Below, in pieces: positions 47,201 to 58,789 of a DNA stretch of 64,000 bases; within the stretch, counting starts at the first letter, position 1, and the number at the start of each line of letters is the position of its first letter. The notes beneath the pieces are model-generated. The model had not been told where the DNA came from and ran no database searches. It worked only from the letters and a program-made list of their open reading frames with translations. Origin of the DNA: Helicoverpa zea (taxonomy: Eukaryota > Arthropoda > Insecta > Lepidoptera > Noctuidae); contig NC_061482.1 in assembly GCF_022581195.2 (NCBI RefSeq), positions 6,758,001 through 6,822,000 of the forward strand. The letters run 5' to 3'. The position numbers and the translations under genes are program-made.

Positions 47201-50200
47201 GAAAATCTAAGAAACTACTTAAGGACGGCTTTCATCAATAAATAGAGCAGTTCATGCGAAGGGTTTCCAATTTTCAATATAAATAGTACCTATATGTAAA
47301 GAATATCACATCTAGAAAACGATATGCCTATTACTACGCATGTCCGAATTACTGAAATCGGTCTCGAGTTTCAGACCAAGCAATGCGACTCAGTTCACAA
47401 GCACCTTGCATAATTCGCATCGTGATTTCATAGTAGACAACTAACATGTCTACATATAGAGTACTAGCTTCCGCTCGCGGCTTCACAAGTGTGGTGTGTT
47501 GATAAAAAGTAGCCTATCTATGTGTTCATCCAGGGTGTCACCTATCTACATACCTCTCAACCAAATTGGTCCAGCCGTTTTTTCGTGAAAGAATAACCAA
47601 CAAACATCCGTACATTCTCACAAACTTTCACATTTATAATATTAGTAGGGAGTAGAATTAGAGGTTTTTCTATTTAAACTTAGTTAAAAAAGTTCCTAGA
47701 ATATTTATGTTTACCTCCATGGCTTGCCAAGGGCCTGTTCTACGATGATAGCGTAAGGGTTTCGCTTGCGGGTCCTCATCTCTGGGTCCCTGGCCTCCAG
47801 GATAGACCAGCAGTCTCCCAACCGCTTGCCGCTGAATGCTGCCACTAAGGCCACCAACAGCAACAACGGTACTCCAAACCATCCTATAAGAAATATTAAA
47901 ATATATTTTAAAGATTGTAACAGAATGAAAATGAAGGTGACCAATATTTAAATACAAAATAGATATAGGTATCAAAATCGCCTCACCTATAGTATTTGGT
48001 AATTTTATGCATGTAATTCGCAATGTGTCGCCAAATAAAAATCAAGTAAAGTGAACTACTAAAACTACTTATAAATCTAAAAGCACTTAAGAGCCAAACA
48101 TTATGAAAAGCTTTATTTCGCATTTTGTAGCATCAGTAATATAGCTACCTACATTCAGGTATAAAAAATACTATAGCTAGGTTTTACATTAGCTCAAAAT
48201 CAAATAGTAAAACACAAAAACAAAATCTCTAATTATAGCAGCGTATTGTATCTCAGACGTTACATCGGATACGTTCTATGGTAAAATATACAAAAAACGT
48301 GAAACCGGTTTAATAATTGGGCTATTTTATCACCGGCCAGTGGAATAGTGTGGGCCGTGGCGACCACGAGGTGAAGGCCTGAGTCTCTGGCTTCACGACG
48401 TGTTGACAACTTGAAACACAATATCACAAAACTAGAAGGCTATTTGCTTCACCGAATTAAAGAGACTTGATACCTTAGCTCTTCATACTTCACTGGATTT
48501 TGCTAATTAATGATTACATTTATTGGTGCTGAGTAAAACAGAATGGGTAAACACATTGCACTGATATACATTTTATTTTATGCTTTCAATTCCAAATACC
48601 GCCCATTTCCATTTCAATTTTGCCATTTCTCATGAATCCTGGTAGGTAGGTATACTTGAATCGCATTACTTATATAACAGACTAGAGCCACGTGTCACGT
48701 GTCTGTCTGTATAGGATAATTCTGTAGAGCGCTCTAAACGGCTCTATTTTTAAGGCTCTACCACCTGCGCATATTTATCTCATAATGACAATCTATTTAG
48801 ATTTTTATCATTTTTTAACATAGCAAAAACTTATGAAAAATGACTTGATCGGTGCATAGCAAATGAGACATATATCAGGATATTTATATCTGGGCAACCT
48901 TGACCTGTTCACTTATCATTTATTTTGATGATCTTTACATTTGCATTGATATAATAAATGCAGTCATAAAATATCTTATTTTAATGTTATCTGGCTCAAA
49001 TATAGATATGCTATGCAATATAAATATGCTACCTAAAACATACCTGCAATGTAAGTAAATGTATATTGCTTAATACATTTGATATAGGTAAAAAGTCTAA
49101 TCACACTTTTTGTGATATTCTCACGACATGTTTCGTACCTGATTAGTTATGCTCTTACTTGGCAATAATTAATTTCAAGCTGGCAAAATCGATATTAAAA
49201 TAGAGGATCGTAAAGTTAGGTATCGTCACCGCCCCTTATATCGAAAAGGACAAGGTTATTCCTTTTTGTTTTTCCTCAAACAATTGACAATTACCGGTAC
49301 AAAAATGATGGATAAGCAGACTGGAAAAACCGCTAGTATGAAAAGACTGTTAGAGTTACAAGATTTCAGTTTCAGATTTACTTAGCAAATATAAAGTACG
49401 TAAAAACAGTGTTTGTATATCTCAATGTGGTAATAGACGCCTAAGCCGGCCGGACGTCACCGACACTCCGACATATATTACCATATCAAAGTGGTTTAGA
49501 ACTAGACTCGTATGATTTGAATACTTCCCACACCTTATCTCGATTTGTCGATATATTAATCTAGTCTATCTAGATTTCAATTTGAGATAAACATCAACAT
49601 TGCAAACAAAAGCAGTCTTTAATAAATTAAATTGTAAATATAAGTTGGTTTTTGAAAGCTTTATGATTCTGGTTACTATATGTAATCATATCGACTGTAA
49701 ATTCTCATAGATCGCTATCATGCACTACAATGTGACAAAATTATGCAAAAATACTGCATTATAATGAATAAGTATTAAAAATAATCCTCCTTGATATTCA
49801 AATAAGCAATTAATTCCTAAAAACCTTTTGAACATTTCATTGCTACTTAAGATCTATTTTTAAAAATGAATACTAAAATCGACAGTGTTATTATCAAATT
49901 GATTTTTAAATCCAATGTAGTTGAAAACATCGACAATTTAATTCGTCTTTTAGCTGTTTTCATTATTTTATGGAAAATTAAACCAAGTTACGAAACTCGA
50001 TCTCGCACCATAAACGTGTTTCGTTAGTTTTAGTTTTAGAGATCGCCTCCCAAACATCGCGTTCTAATGTGTTCTAATGTAACGATACAACTTGATGGAA
50101 TGCGAGGTGAATAGAGGCACGATGATCTACTATCAAATCATCATTGCTGGCTTCACTCTTTTGAAGATGAAGTTAAGCGCACACTTGTCAAAACATTTAG

Positions 50201-53200
50201 GTAGCAATCCCTAGGGAAATCTTTAAGTCCACCACATCCTTCTCAGCCTGCCTTGGGCTTTCTTTCCCGCTACCTACATCCTTTCTGTGATGATTATGGA
50301 TATCTGATAATTGTATGTATGTTTTTGTTTATAAAGTTGGATTGGTGATGCATGCAGAGCATCAAGCATATTTTAAAGACCGTGGCTCTGCAATTTTTGA
50401 GATAACACCAATTCTACGATTTCTCTTTTCTTATTGAATTTTAAAACGTTTCGAGAAGCATTAACATTCAAAATGGAAACTTTTTATGACGAACGAAGCC
50501 GTTTTAGGCATGTTTTAGGATTTAGCCATTTACATATTGTTTTGATAGATAATATGATTAGGTAACATTATTTTTTCAAAAGCATAATGATATCTGTAGA
50601 GAAGTCATCATGTCATAAACGTTGAAATATACTTGGATTCGCTTTGCAGTACAATTATTCCATTCTATTTACTGTATGTTAACTCTAATTGGATACTTCA
50701 TTAGAAAGTACTAGATTAGTTTCAAGTACTTATATTATGAAACAAAACCAAACCCATTCAATTTAATATAGGTAATAATCATTTCCTTAGATTAATAATA
50801 TTTTAAGTGTATACTTTAAACTCGCTCTAAGCATTGTTATTAAACACCTCCAATTCCAATTTTAAGCTGTTCCTACCCTAGGAAAATTCAGCCGCTACTC
50901 GCTCGCGATGTTTTAAGATTTTTAGCATAGGTACTTATTTGTGGATGTACAGACAAGAGGCAACTCAGTTACTTCAGGGTATTGGACTTAGCAGGAAGAA
51001 GAAGATTTAACGCCAGCATGTGATAAAGCGCTTAGCATAAGTCATCAGTTTTACTCACCAGTCTTTGAGAGAGCTCGGGGCAGTGCCAGCACCCCGCTGC
51101 CAGCCATCTCCCCGGCGATGAGGATGGCAGTCTGCTGCGTCGTCAAACCCCGACCTTCTTCATCACCCTCGCCCTGTTAGGTAGGTACATATTATCTTTA
51201 TTAGGGCTTATTAGTCTAGCCTCTACAATAGTAGAGTTTACTACCCATACAATAGTAGAGTCTACTACCTATACAATAGTCTCTACAATTGTAGATTCTG
51301 CTACCTATACAATTGTCTCTACAATTGTAGCTTCTGCTACCTGTACAATACTCTCTACAATAGTAGAGTCTACTGCGTATACAAAATTATTTACCATCGA
51401 AAGTACCTACCGAGAGCTATCTACAATATTACCTAAAGGGAATATAGGGAAGTTAGAAGAAACTTTTAAGTACTTGTTTTGGTAATATCTGAATGCCTAA
51501 AAAGCCTATTTAGGTACTCACTTAAAATGAAACTATTTGTGACTAAATAGAATTTCTCCCTAATAACAAACCTCTCTTTGTATTCGGACAGGACATAAAT
51601 TCGTATCCTATTGGACAAGAACTAGAACGACCAAACCTTTGTTGGCGTCATTTCATCAATCATAATCATATTAGATCAAGAGAAGTGTGTAGTCGAACAA
51701 CGAGGTCGTATTTTAAAATTTTATCGTAAGAAAGAACACAAGATTCCTTTTTTACCAGATAGAACAACCAGTCTTTATGTTATAAAAAATCATGCGTTCA
51801 GTATTGCGCAATAGTTACCTACTAAGGTTACACTAATGATTTTTAAATGATGGTTGGTAAGACAAGCATTTTTACGTATCGAAGACATTATAAATAGATT
51901 TTTTATAGTGATGTTTTCGGCGCGAGACTGTCGCATTATCATAACGGTTGTTGCCTTGTTTGTGCCGATAGAGACCGGTCACCAATTGGATTATGAGAAA
52001 CGTCCCAAAGACTAGCTTGAGCAATAAGGCAAGTTTAATGTTATCTAATATCTGATAATCAAAACTATAATATTCGTGGGATCATATCATCCTTGATACT
52101 TGAATGTCAATGTTACATATAATAATTATGAATTTGATAAAATTAAATGAATGCGACTTTTAGGTTTCTATAAGGCTATAGGTCAGTTTAATACATCCTT
52201 ATTGTGTCGTACAACGTAGCAAGTTCGGTGAGCTAACTAGTTTATCTGATTAACATTTTTTTAAGCTACTCTCGGGGACATTGAGCAATCGAATGCGTCA
52301 GGTACATCATCTACCTGCCGAGAACGAACACGACTTAGATAATGGACCGCATAACACGAGAATTTAAAGAGTAGCTTCTATTTTATACTTAAAACAAAAT
52401 ATATTAAATACGTCTATAGGTAGATCATAGGAATTCAGTTAACCTTTGAAGAGGTAGGTGCAGGTGAGACCAGGGGCCCGATTCTCCTAAGTTAATATTG
52501 TCAAAATCGAATAGAAATTGAATCGCAATATGATCGCAATAGCAGTTTTAACCATATCGGGCATTCTGCTACTAATTTAAGACCAATCGTATTCCAACGA
52601 CATTCGATTGGTTTACGATTGGTCTGCCATTTTGGTGAATTTGGTCTATACGGTAGTTTGCTCTACAATCATATTGCAATCGTTAATCATTTGCAGACAA
52701 AATGATTCATTATTGAATGACAGAAAAGGATAAAAACGTTTATTTCAAAGAAAAAATAGCGAAATGCCACATACGCTTCAATCGTAAACGAGTCGGGATT
52801 GGATCGCAGTCGAATCGAGTCGGACGTGAATCGTATGTCGCTTAAGTAAAATTAGGAGAATCGGGCCCCAGGAAAAAGTTATAAGTAAGATTTGATAAGT
52901 TTGATAAATAAACTAGCACGCGTCTTGTAATCACACTGATTACTAGACAAAAAGTATATAGACATAAGATAGTGGATGTAATCTTAGTGCCAGCATCAGT
53001 TTCAACTGTCTGAGTGTGTTTTAGAAAACAACCTACCACCTACGTTTAAATGTTATTGAGGCAATAAAGAAAAAAAAATTAAAGCAGATCACCAAAAAGT
53101 CTCTTCACAAAATAGATAACTTCAAAACCAGTTAAGAAGTCGTTATGACCCAAAGCATGTGTGACTACAAAAGGTTACCAAGTTATCGACTTCTGCTGCT

Positions 53201-53367
53201 GTCCCTTAAACTAGAACCGTCGCAATGGTTACAACAAGCATGTTTTTTTTTACATATTATAAAAAGTACGTAAGACTCACCTTCTTGCCCACCAACGGAG
53301 TGGTCTCGCTAACATTTTCTGAGCTAACGCCCGCTTTGGCCCTCGGCTCCAATACTTTTTTCGACAT
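44216..53367 (-). CDS. AAAP-family amino acid transporter (SLC32/36-like)
   Basis: A polytopic membrane transporter of the amino acid/auxin permease (Aa_trans) family, whose animal members are often proton-coupled. Exons in transcript order: 53367-53281, 51173-51059, 47883-47715, 46900-46712, 46391-46153, 45825-45619, 45200-45005 and 44348-44216 (TGA at 44218-44216). All GT-AG, phases agree, 444 residues. A hydrophilic N-terminus (about 1-40) is followed by the family TM1 motif LIAGEMAGSGVLALPRAL. Further membrane segments include WFGVPLLLLVALVAAFSG, FGASVVYLLLAAQIIEAVLL, ILAFGSSLVACILYFI, GTMMFAFGGASTFPTIQNDM, ILYLLVAIAGYAVYGERVLP and IMLGILFIGESIPRFYTLLA; about eleven in all. Substrate cannot be told from sequence. 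Introns are long (up to 3.9 kb) and carry Lep1-like and TIR elements. Confidence 0.9.
45400..45595 (-). repeat. Lep1-like Helitron, minus orientation
   Basis: On the plus strand it starts ACTAGCTTCCGCCCGCAGTT and ends CACATTTATAATATTAGTAG, the mirror of the usual CTACTAATATTATAAA...CTAGT layout. It lies in the transporter intron between exons at 45619 and 45200. Confidence 0.65.
46551..46666. mobile_element. 116 bp TIR element (MITE)
   Basis: Ends CCCCGCACTCAGAGAC and GTCTCTGAGTGCGGGG are perfect inverted copies, with weaker pairing continuing inward (TTTAATGATT vs TTAACGGTCA). It lies in the transporter intron between exons at 46712 and 46391. Confidence 0.65.
47463..47650 (-). repeat. Lep1-like Helitron, minus orientation
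   Basis: Plus strand starts ACTAGCTTCCGCTCGCGGCT and ends CACATTTATAATATTAGTAG. Very similar to 45400-45595. It ends 65 bases from the transporter exon at 47715. Confidence 0.65.
47884..51058 (-). other. 3.2 kb intron of the transporter gene
   Basis: AT-rich intron between the exons at 51059 and 47883. I saw no coding exon, repeat family or structure of note in it. Confidence 0.5.
51219..51386. repeat. Imperfect minisatellite
   Basis: About four to five imperfect copies of a unit near 36-40 bases. Recurring pieces are CTCTACAATAGTAGAGTCTA, CTACCTATACAAT and CTCTACAATTGTAG; the last is itself near-palindromic. It lies in the intron 45 bases upstream of the transporter exon at 51173. Confidence 0.7.
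52473..52869. mobile_element. 397 bp TIR element (MITE)
   Basis: Left end GGGGCCCGATTCTCCTAA and right end TTAGGAGAATCGGGCCCC are perfect 18 bp inverted copies. The interior has several partial inverted motifs built on ATCGCAAT and GATTGGT. No transposase. It lies in the first transporter intron. Confidence 0.7.
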
Positions 53368-54389
53368 TTTCCTAAAACAAATATATAAAAATATAAAAGC
53401 ACTGTCTCGAGTAGATCTCCTCCTACACAAGCTAATGCTTTATCGGGTATCGTGAACCGGTTACTCCGAACTTGTGGCAGAGGATACTATAACTTGGAGT
53501 TCAATAGTGTGTAAGGGTCGATTAGTTCAATTAGACGCCAGTCAATATTTCCGGCGCGTCAATGGACTGCTTGTACGGCTTCTACTCACTGCGTGTGCCA
53601 GCTCTCGCACGACCAGCCAACGCGACGATGTCCACTCAACTGTTCCACCCGTGGTCCCAACTGTTGCTAACGACTAACTAGTCAGGTAACTTTGAATATT
53701 TCTCTAGCAAGTCAGCTCTAATGTGAACTTTATTATTTTTATATTAAAGGTCATTATGCACGCGGTCTTTTGTGGCGAGGCTAGTTCCTGTAGATTGATT
53801 AAAGGTGATTATGTTATATGTATAATTTGTTGATGCCCGGTGACGGAATAGAGGAATTCAATTAGGTATTGCCCAATTACTTAATAATGTTATCAGAAGT
53901 AATTAAGTTCATAAATACATAGAGAATTTCACCACTTCTCGAAATAAATTATTTGCCGGATAATGTGATCTGATTATAGTAAGAAACGAATATGGTTTTA
54001 AACATCTACTGAAACGTAAGTGTTGTAAATATAAACTGATACACTGATACACATTGACTAATAAACTGTGGTAAAGTAGGTACACTTTCAAGCTCATAAC
54101 TTAAATCTACTTTACCAAACTTCTACAAAATCGATATTTTTTTCTACATAGCCATTTAGTACCTACCTAGTACATTTAACGGACTCCATGAAGAAGTAGT
54201 AGTTAGGGTAGAATAATATGAGTAGGGTGAAGCGGCTATGATGAAGGCTACCCCTACTTAGTTCTAACTAAAGATAAGAAAATACAACGAATTTTAGCCG
54301 CATTTGGCCCTTAGAACCTAGCTGAAGCTACCCGGTTAAACCTAGGTGTGGCCGCACTTCGGGTTTTAGCCGTAACATTACCTAAGTAC

Positions 54390-54605
54390 TATCCCTACTA
54401 ATATTATAAATGCGAAAGTAACTCTGTCTGTCTGTCACACTTTCACGTCTAAACCACTGAACTAATTTTAGTAAAAATTTTACAGGGATAGAGTTGACCT
54501 TGAGAAAGAACATAGGATAGTTTTTATCCCGGACTTTTGAAGACTTTTCTTGAAAACGCGATATAACCGAACACTACGCGGGCGAAGCTGCGGGCGGAAG
54601 CTAGT
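54390..54605 (+). repeat. Lep1-like Helitron, plus orientation
   Basis: Starts TCCCTACTAATATTATAAAT and ends GAAGCTGCGGGCGGAAGCTA followed by GTAA. TC at the start and CTAGT at the end fit the Helitron layout. This is the most complete copy in the window. A second decayed fragment follows at about 54610-54760. Confidence 0.7.
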
Positions 54606-55754
54606 AATAAAATAAAAGGCTCCGAAGCTACTGGACCGATTTGTTTACTGTTAGGAACTAGACGATCCCCCGAGAAACATACTTAGATAATATTCGTCCG
54701 GGTGCGGGGTGTAGTTTTCCCTGGATGCAGGTAAAACCGCGCGGAACAGCCAGTTAGAAAATAAAAACAAAATAGTCGAATTGTTTGTTACGATCGATTA
54801 AGATGACATTTGGTAATAAAATAAGTAGTACCTACTCTGAAAAAGTTACAGATTTGTTATAAGTAATTAACTTTGTGTGGGGTACCTAGATAGTTCCCTT
54901 GAGATGTGGATGGCGCCAGGCAAAATCGCTGCAAACAAACGACTAGACAAAGTAAACAATTAGACTTATATTATAAGCTGAAAAGTTTGTTTGCACAAGC
55001 TCATCTCAGAAACTACCAGATCAATTTGAAAAATACTTTCAGTAGGTAGGTATAATATAGCCCATTTATTGATGAAGGCTTGCTGTAGGCTATGGCTATA
55101 TTGTTTCGCAAGATCAAAGAGAGTAGATTGTTGCCCACGCTGATGCGGGTGAAACCGCCAAGACCGACTTAAAGTAGTGGAATTATATGAAACACTCTTA
55201 CATATTACGATGGAACCTTTAACATTTGAAATTGAGATGTAGGCATACACACGATGCTTCCGACAACAAAGGTCGTAAACACCAAAATAGCACTTTTGAT
55301 AATCAACGAAAAACAAAAAATAATTTCGTTTTTGGCTTATATCTTTTTAATTTTAAAAGTTGTAAAATTGTGTTCTATACAAGAAATACGTAAAATACGA
55401 TGGTGTTTCATAATATATTATTGCTATTTATGTCAAAGCCTTATTTTAAAAGTTAGCTTGGACATACACCCCAGAAAATTCAAGAAGTTGGTATTTACGA
55501 CCACTAACAAATTAATGGAGAACGATTTGTCTAACGGAAGTTAGCAGTATGCACCAGTTTTTAAATACAATAGGTCTGGGTTTGGTTTTAAAAACCATAT
55601 ACTGAAATAAAAATGAGTGTAAACACCACGACCTGATGCGATGGTATGTAACAAACATGGAAATATCTGAAGCAAATAATGAATTTAAGACTGTAAGTTG
55701 AGTTTTCATTACTTATAATAAAAGCAAAAAAATAAAACACAAATTGACATAATT

Positions 55755-56395
55755 GTGTCCTCAAACACAGGCACCATGTTTGATGACACCACCTTCAGAC
55801 TCGCCGTTTGCCTCCGACTAGGTGCTCCATGCTGCTCTCCTCATCGCTGCCACTGCGGGGAAGCTGTCAACAGCCTCGGTCACCACGGCCTGTCGTGCAG
55901 CCGGAGTGCCGGCCGCATATCACGACATGCCAACATAAACGACGTGATCCGTCGCGCCTGTTGCCGTCGGCGTGCCAGCCGTACTCGAACCAAATGGCTT
56001 GGCACGCGACGATGGCAAGAGACCAGACGGCATGTCGCTATTTCCGTGGAAGGTGGGTAGGACTTTAGTGTGGGACGCGACATGCGTCGACACTCTTGCG
56101 CCATCTCACCTTCCCGGAACTGCATGTTGTGCTGGCTCCGCCGCTGCACAAGCAGAGAACCTCAAGCGGCGCAAATATAGTCAATAACCTTATAGGCAAT
56201 TACATGTTTGAGCCGTTTGGGGTTGAAACTCTAGGGCCGTGGGGTCTGAGCGCCCACCTTCTTGCCAGGGATATTTCCCAGCGCCTGGTTGACACTTCCC
56301 GGGACCCAAAGGCTGGCTTTTATTTCGCACAGAGGTTGAGCATTGCCATCCAACGTGGCAATGCTGCCAGTCTTTTGGGTACCATTACCCAGTGA
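55755..56395 (+). pseudogene. Frameshifted relic of a retroelement-type protein
   Basis: Three overlapping reading frames continue one protein. The first (55755 on) reads FRLAVCLRLGAPCCSPHRCH then CGEAVNSLGHHGLSC, a Cys/His cluster like that following the reverse transcriptase of some non-LTR elements. The second (55972 on) reads LEPNGLARDDGKRPDGMSLF and TLVWDATCVDTLAPSHL. The third (56096 on) reads YMFEPFGVETLGPWGLSAHL and RLSIAIQRGNAASLLGT, ending in TGA. Two frame changes make it non-functional. It is the C-terminal region only; no RT catalytic motif is seen upstream. The exact element family is uncertain. Confidence 0.65.
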
Positions 56396-57227
56396 CAGCA
56401 ATGAGGAGCAATTTTTGTAATGTAAATATTTTGTGAATAAACAGTGAATCTGTGGATTGTAGATTCTCCAAGACCAAGTGACATTACGACAATTGTTTCT
56501 CAGCAGAGCTTACGTTTTAAAAATGATTGTAGGGTGTATTTACAATTAATTATGTCTTCATGTTTTTACGACCGACAGCTGCTTGTACGTTGTATTATAC
56601 GACCTGCACGGTTATTCGTTTCTAAGCAATATGAGTTATACATACCCTCTTTTCTAAAAAAATTTGATTATACTAGTAAAAATTTTGGGTGTAAAGGAAT
56701 TTTTTTTAGACGAATATTTTTTTCACATTTTTGGATCGACGCAGCGCCAAAAATTAAGTAGGGCTGCATTCTTATTTTCGCCAAAATGGCGTTTACGACA
56801 TTTGTTGCCGGAAGCATCAAATTATTACCCATCTTATAATTGTGTGTCGATGGTAAACCACGACCGTCCCGTCTCATTGATTATAAGTATAGGTACTTAA
56901 GTATCTCATCTTGTTCAACTGTGGCTGCGTAACTGTTAAGTGACCACAAAATTGGGAGACAGGAAAGAGACATAGGAAGTAAGTGCCTACCTAAAGACAA
57001 TATCTGTAAGGTTACCAGACCGCTTTTCCTCAAGTTAAAATAGTGAAATATAAAGAACTCAGATCGTCTGCCCATTGGTGCAGTTAAAAAAAAATCGTCT
57101 ACGACTCTACATAATCTAAAGTTAGAACGTTTGCGCTGAATTTAAATTTTAATATGGCGCATATTTAGCGAGATTAAAAGAAAATCAAACTTCCCCCCTG
57201 CTACCAACATAATTTAGCAACTAATAC

Positions 57228-57422
57228 TTAAGAATATGAAAATGAAGGAACAGAAAAATTTCTGTTTACTGAAGTAAAAAAAAACGCATTCAGGAACAGG
57301 AACTGCGACTCTACCAGATAACTAGAGCTCAACATAGTATGTATCCACGGGCGAAGAAGGCAGGAGCTTAGGGCTACAAAGGAGATGGCCAAAAAAACAC
57401 CCAGAGTCGACAGAAACTTCAT
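57228..57422 (-). CDS. Possible small secreted peptide
   Basis: A 64-residue frame starts with an ATG at 57422. The first 21 residues (MKFLSTLGVFLAISFVALSS, then C) make a typical signal peptide: a Lys, a hydrophobic core and small residues at the end. A TATAAAAAG box lies about 80 bases upstream on the same strand (near 57500). The predicted mature part is hydrophobic at its end and has only one Cys, so it matches no antimicrobial or toxin family I know. It could be a chance frame, a peptide gene with a further exon (a GT donor-like site follows SSYL), or a decayed gene. Confidence 0.25.
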   Translation of the reverse strand: MKFLSTLGVFLAISFVALSSCLLRPWIHTMLSSSYLVESQFLFLNAFFFTSVNRNFSVPSFSYS

Positions 57423-58719
57423 ATGTACGATTGGATTCAGTATAATGTAAGGATTAAAAAAAGTATTTCATATCATCTAAAAACCATGGGGTTCTCTTTT
57501 TATAACGTTTTTTCGATCATGATTTTAGTTCACAGAAAAGTTTACTTTTACTGTTTAATGTTCATTAGAAGTTGAATGCAGACTCATGATTGGACCGTTT
57601 TGCATCGCTAAGTCATTTGTTACATTTGACAATGTCACATGGCGCGATTTTCAAAGACAATTTTTAAAAAGACGTTTCAAAGCCAGTTGTGAAGGTTGCA
57701 TATAACTGCGAAACCTCCCCAAGTAAGTAAGGTCGGTGCTTTCGTGTTTGGAGTGGTTAAATATAAGACCTTTTAATCACCAGGCAATCTCAGTAACTAT
57801 GGGGATATTACTGTTGGCTAGTATAATCTTAGTGTACATAGATTTTTTTTTATGTTCCTTGATGTAAATGATCTTTAAAATCAATATAAATTCAACGACC
57901 TATTTTTGTGAAAATATGATATAGCTCCTATACCCCATGGATTTCAGGCTGGAGTTTTTGGCACCATCAAAGGTCTATCATAATGAACCTATTGGTAAGC
58001 ATTTCATTGCTGTCGATTCTGGGTTTTTTTACTATGAAAATTTGGCCATCTCCTTTTAGGCGGCAGCAAATTCGCCCCTTTTCATGTCAAGAAGGGTTTT
58101 ACAGAATTTCTATCAGCTTAGGACAGCTTCTAGATCTTAGAATGTGTGAATCTGAAAAATGATGAGCAATTTACAACAATACAGCATTGTGCTCGAAGAA
58201 AATTTCAAAGCTTTATGGGCTGTTGTCGTAATTTTTTTCAGAATGTTGTAAAAGAGCTTACCTTGTTGTATACTTGTCTAGTAAAAAAAAAATATTACTG
58301 CAGAGAAATTGATTCGTTAGTAAATATATCTTTTGAAGTGACTAATTGACTCCCCTTACATCTTACTTCCACACAAAAGGATCGATTATTTCATCCTAAC
58401 TAAATAATGGTTTAACTTTATTTACTAAAAATATGAAAAATCTAAACCCTTCTTCGCAGTCGGGGAAATATACCTTGATTCCGAAGTTTCTACCATAGAA
58501 CAGAGAAATTCTACCATGACAAATATCCTCTTTTTGTCTGTGGTATTGCGCGAATGAATAGTGAATTGCCAATATTAAAAAATAAATGTCAACTTTAATT
58601 TGCTTTAGTTGCGTTATGCATGCATGATTGGGAAAAGATTTTTTTATCAGATGAGATTACTGTTTTCAACAATTGCTATAGTTTGGTAATATAATAAAGA
58701 ATATCTATTTTGGTGACAG

Positions 58720-58789
58720 CAACAGACACAGTCGGTGATTTTCAATCAAGCGTCGTAACGACAATATTTAGATTCATTGCGGCTGAAAG
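58720..58789 (+). other. Possible non-coding first exon of furry
   Basis: A short non-repetitive segment ends in a good donor, GAAAG/GTAATT, near 58789. It lies 1.9 kb before the furry start codon. Weak evidence: based on the donor and position only. Confidence 0.2.

Noticed and set aside
51219..51386. CRISPR-like array
   Set aside because: Units are contiguous and imperfect with no unique spacers, and the DNA is animal; it is a minisatellite.
53474..53677. 67-codon frame upstream of the transporter
   Set aside because: No family match and opposite to the transporter; more likely its promoter or 5' UTR region.
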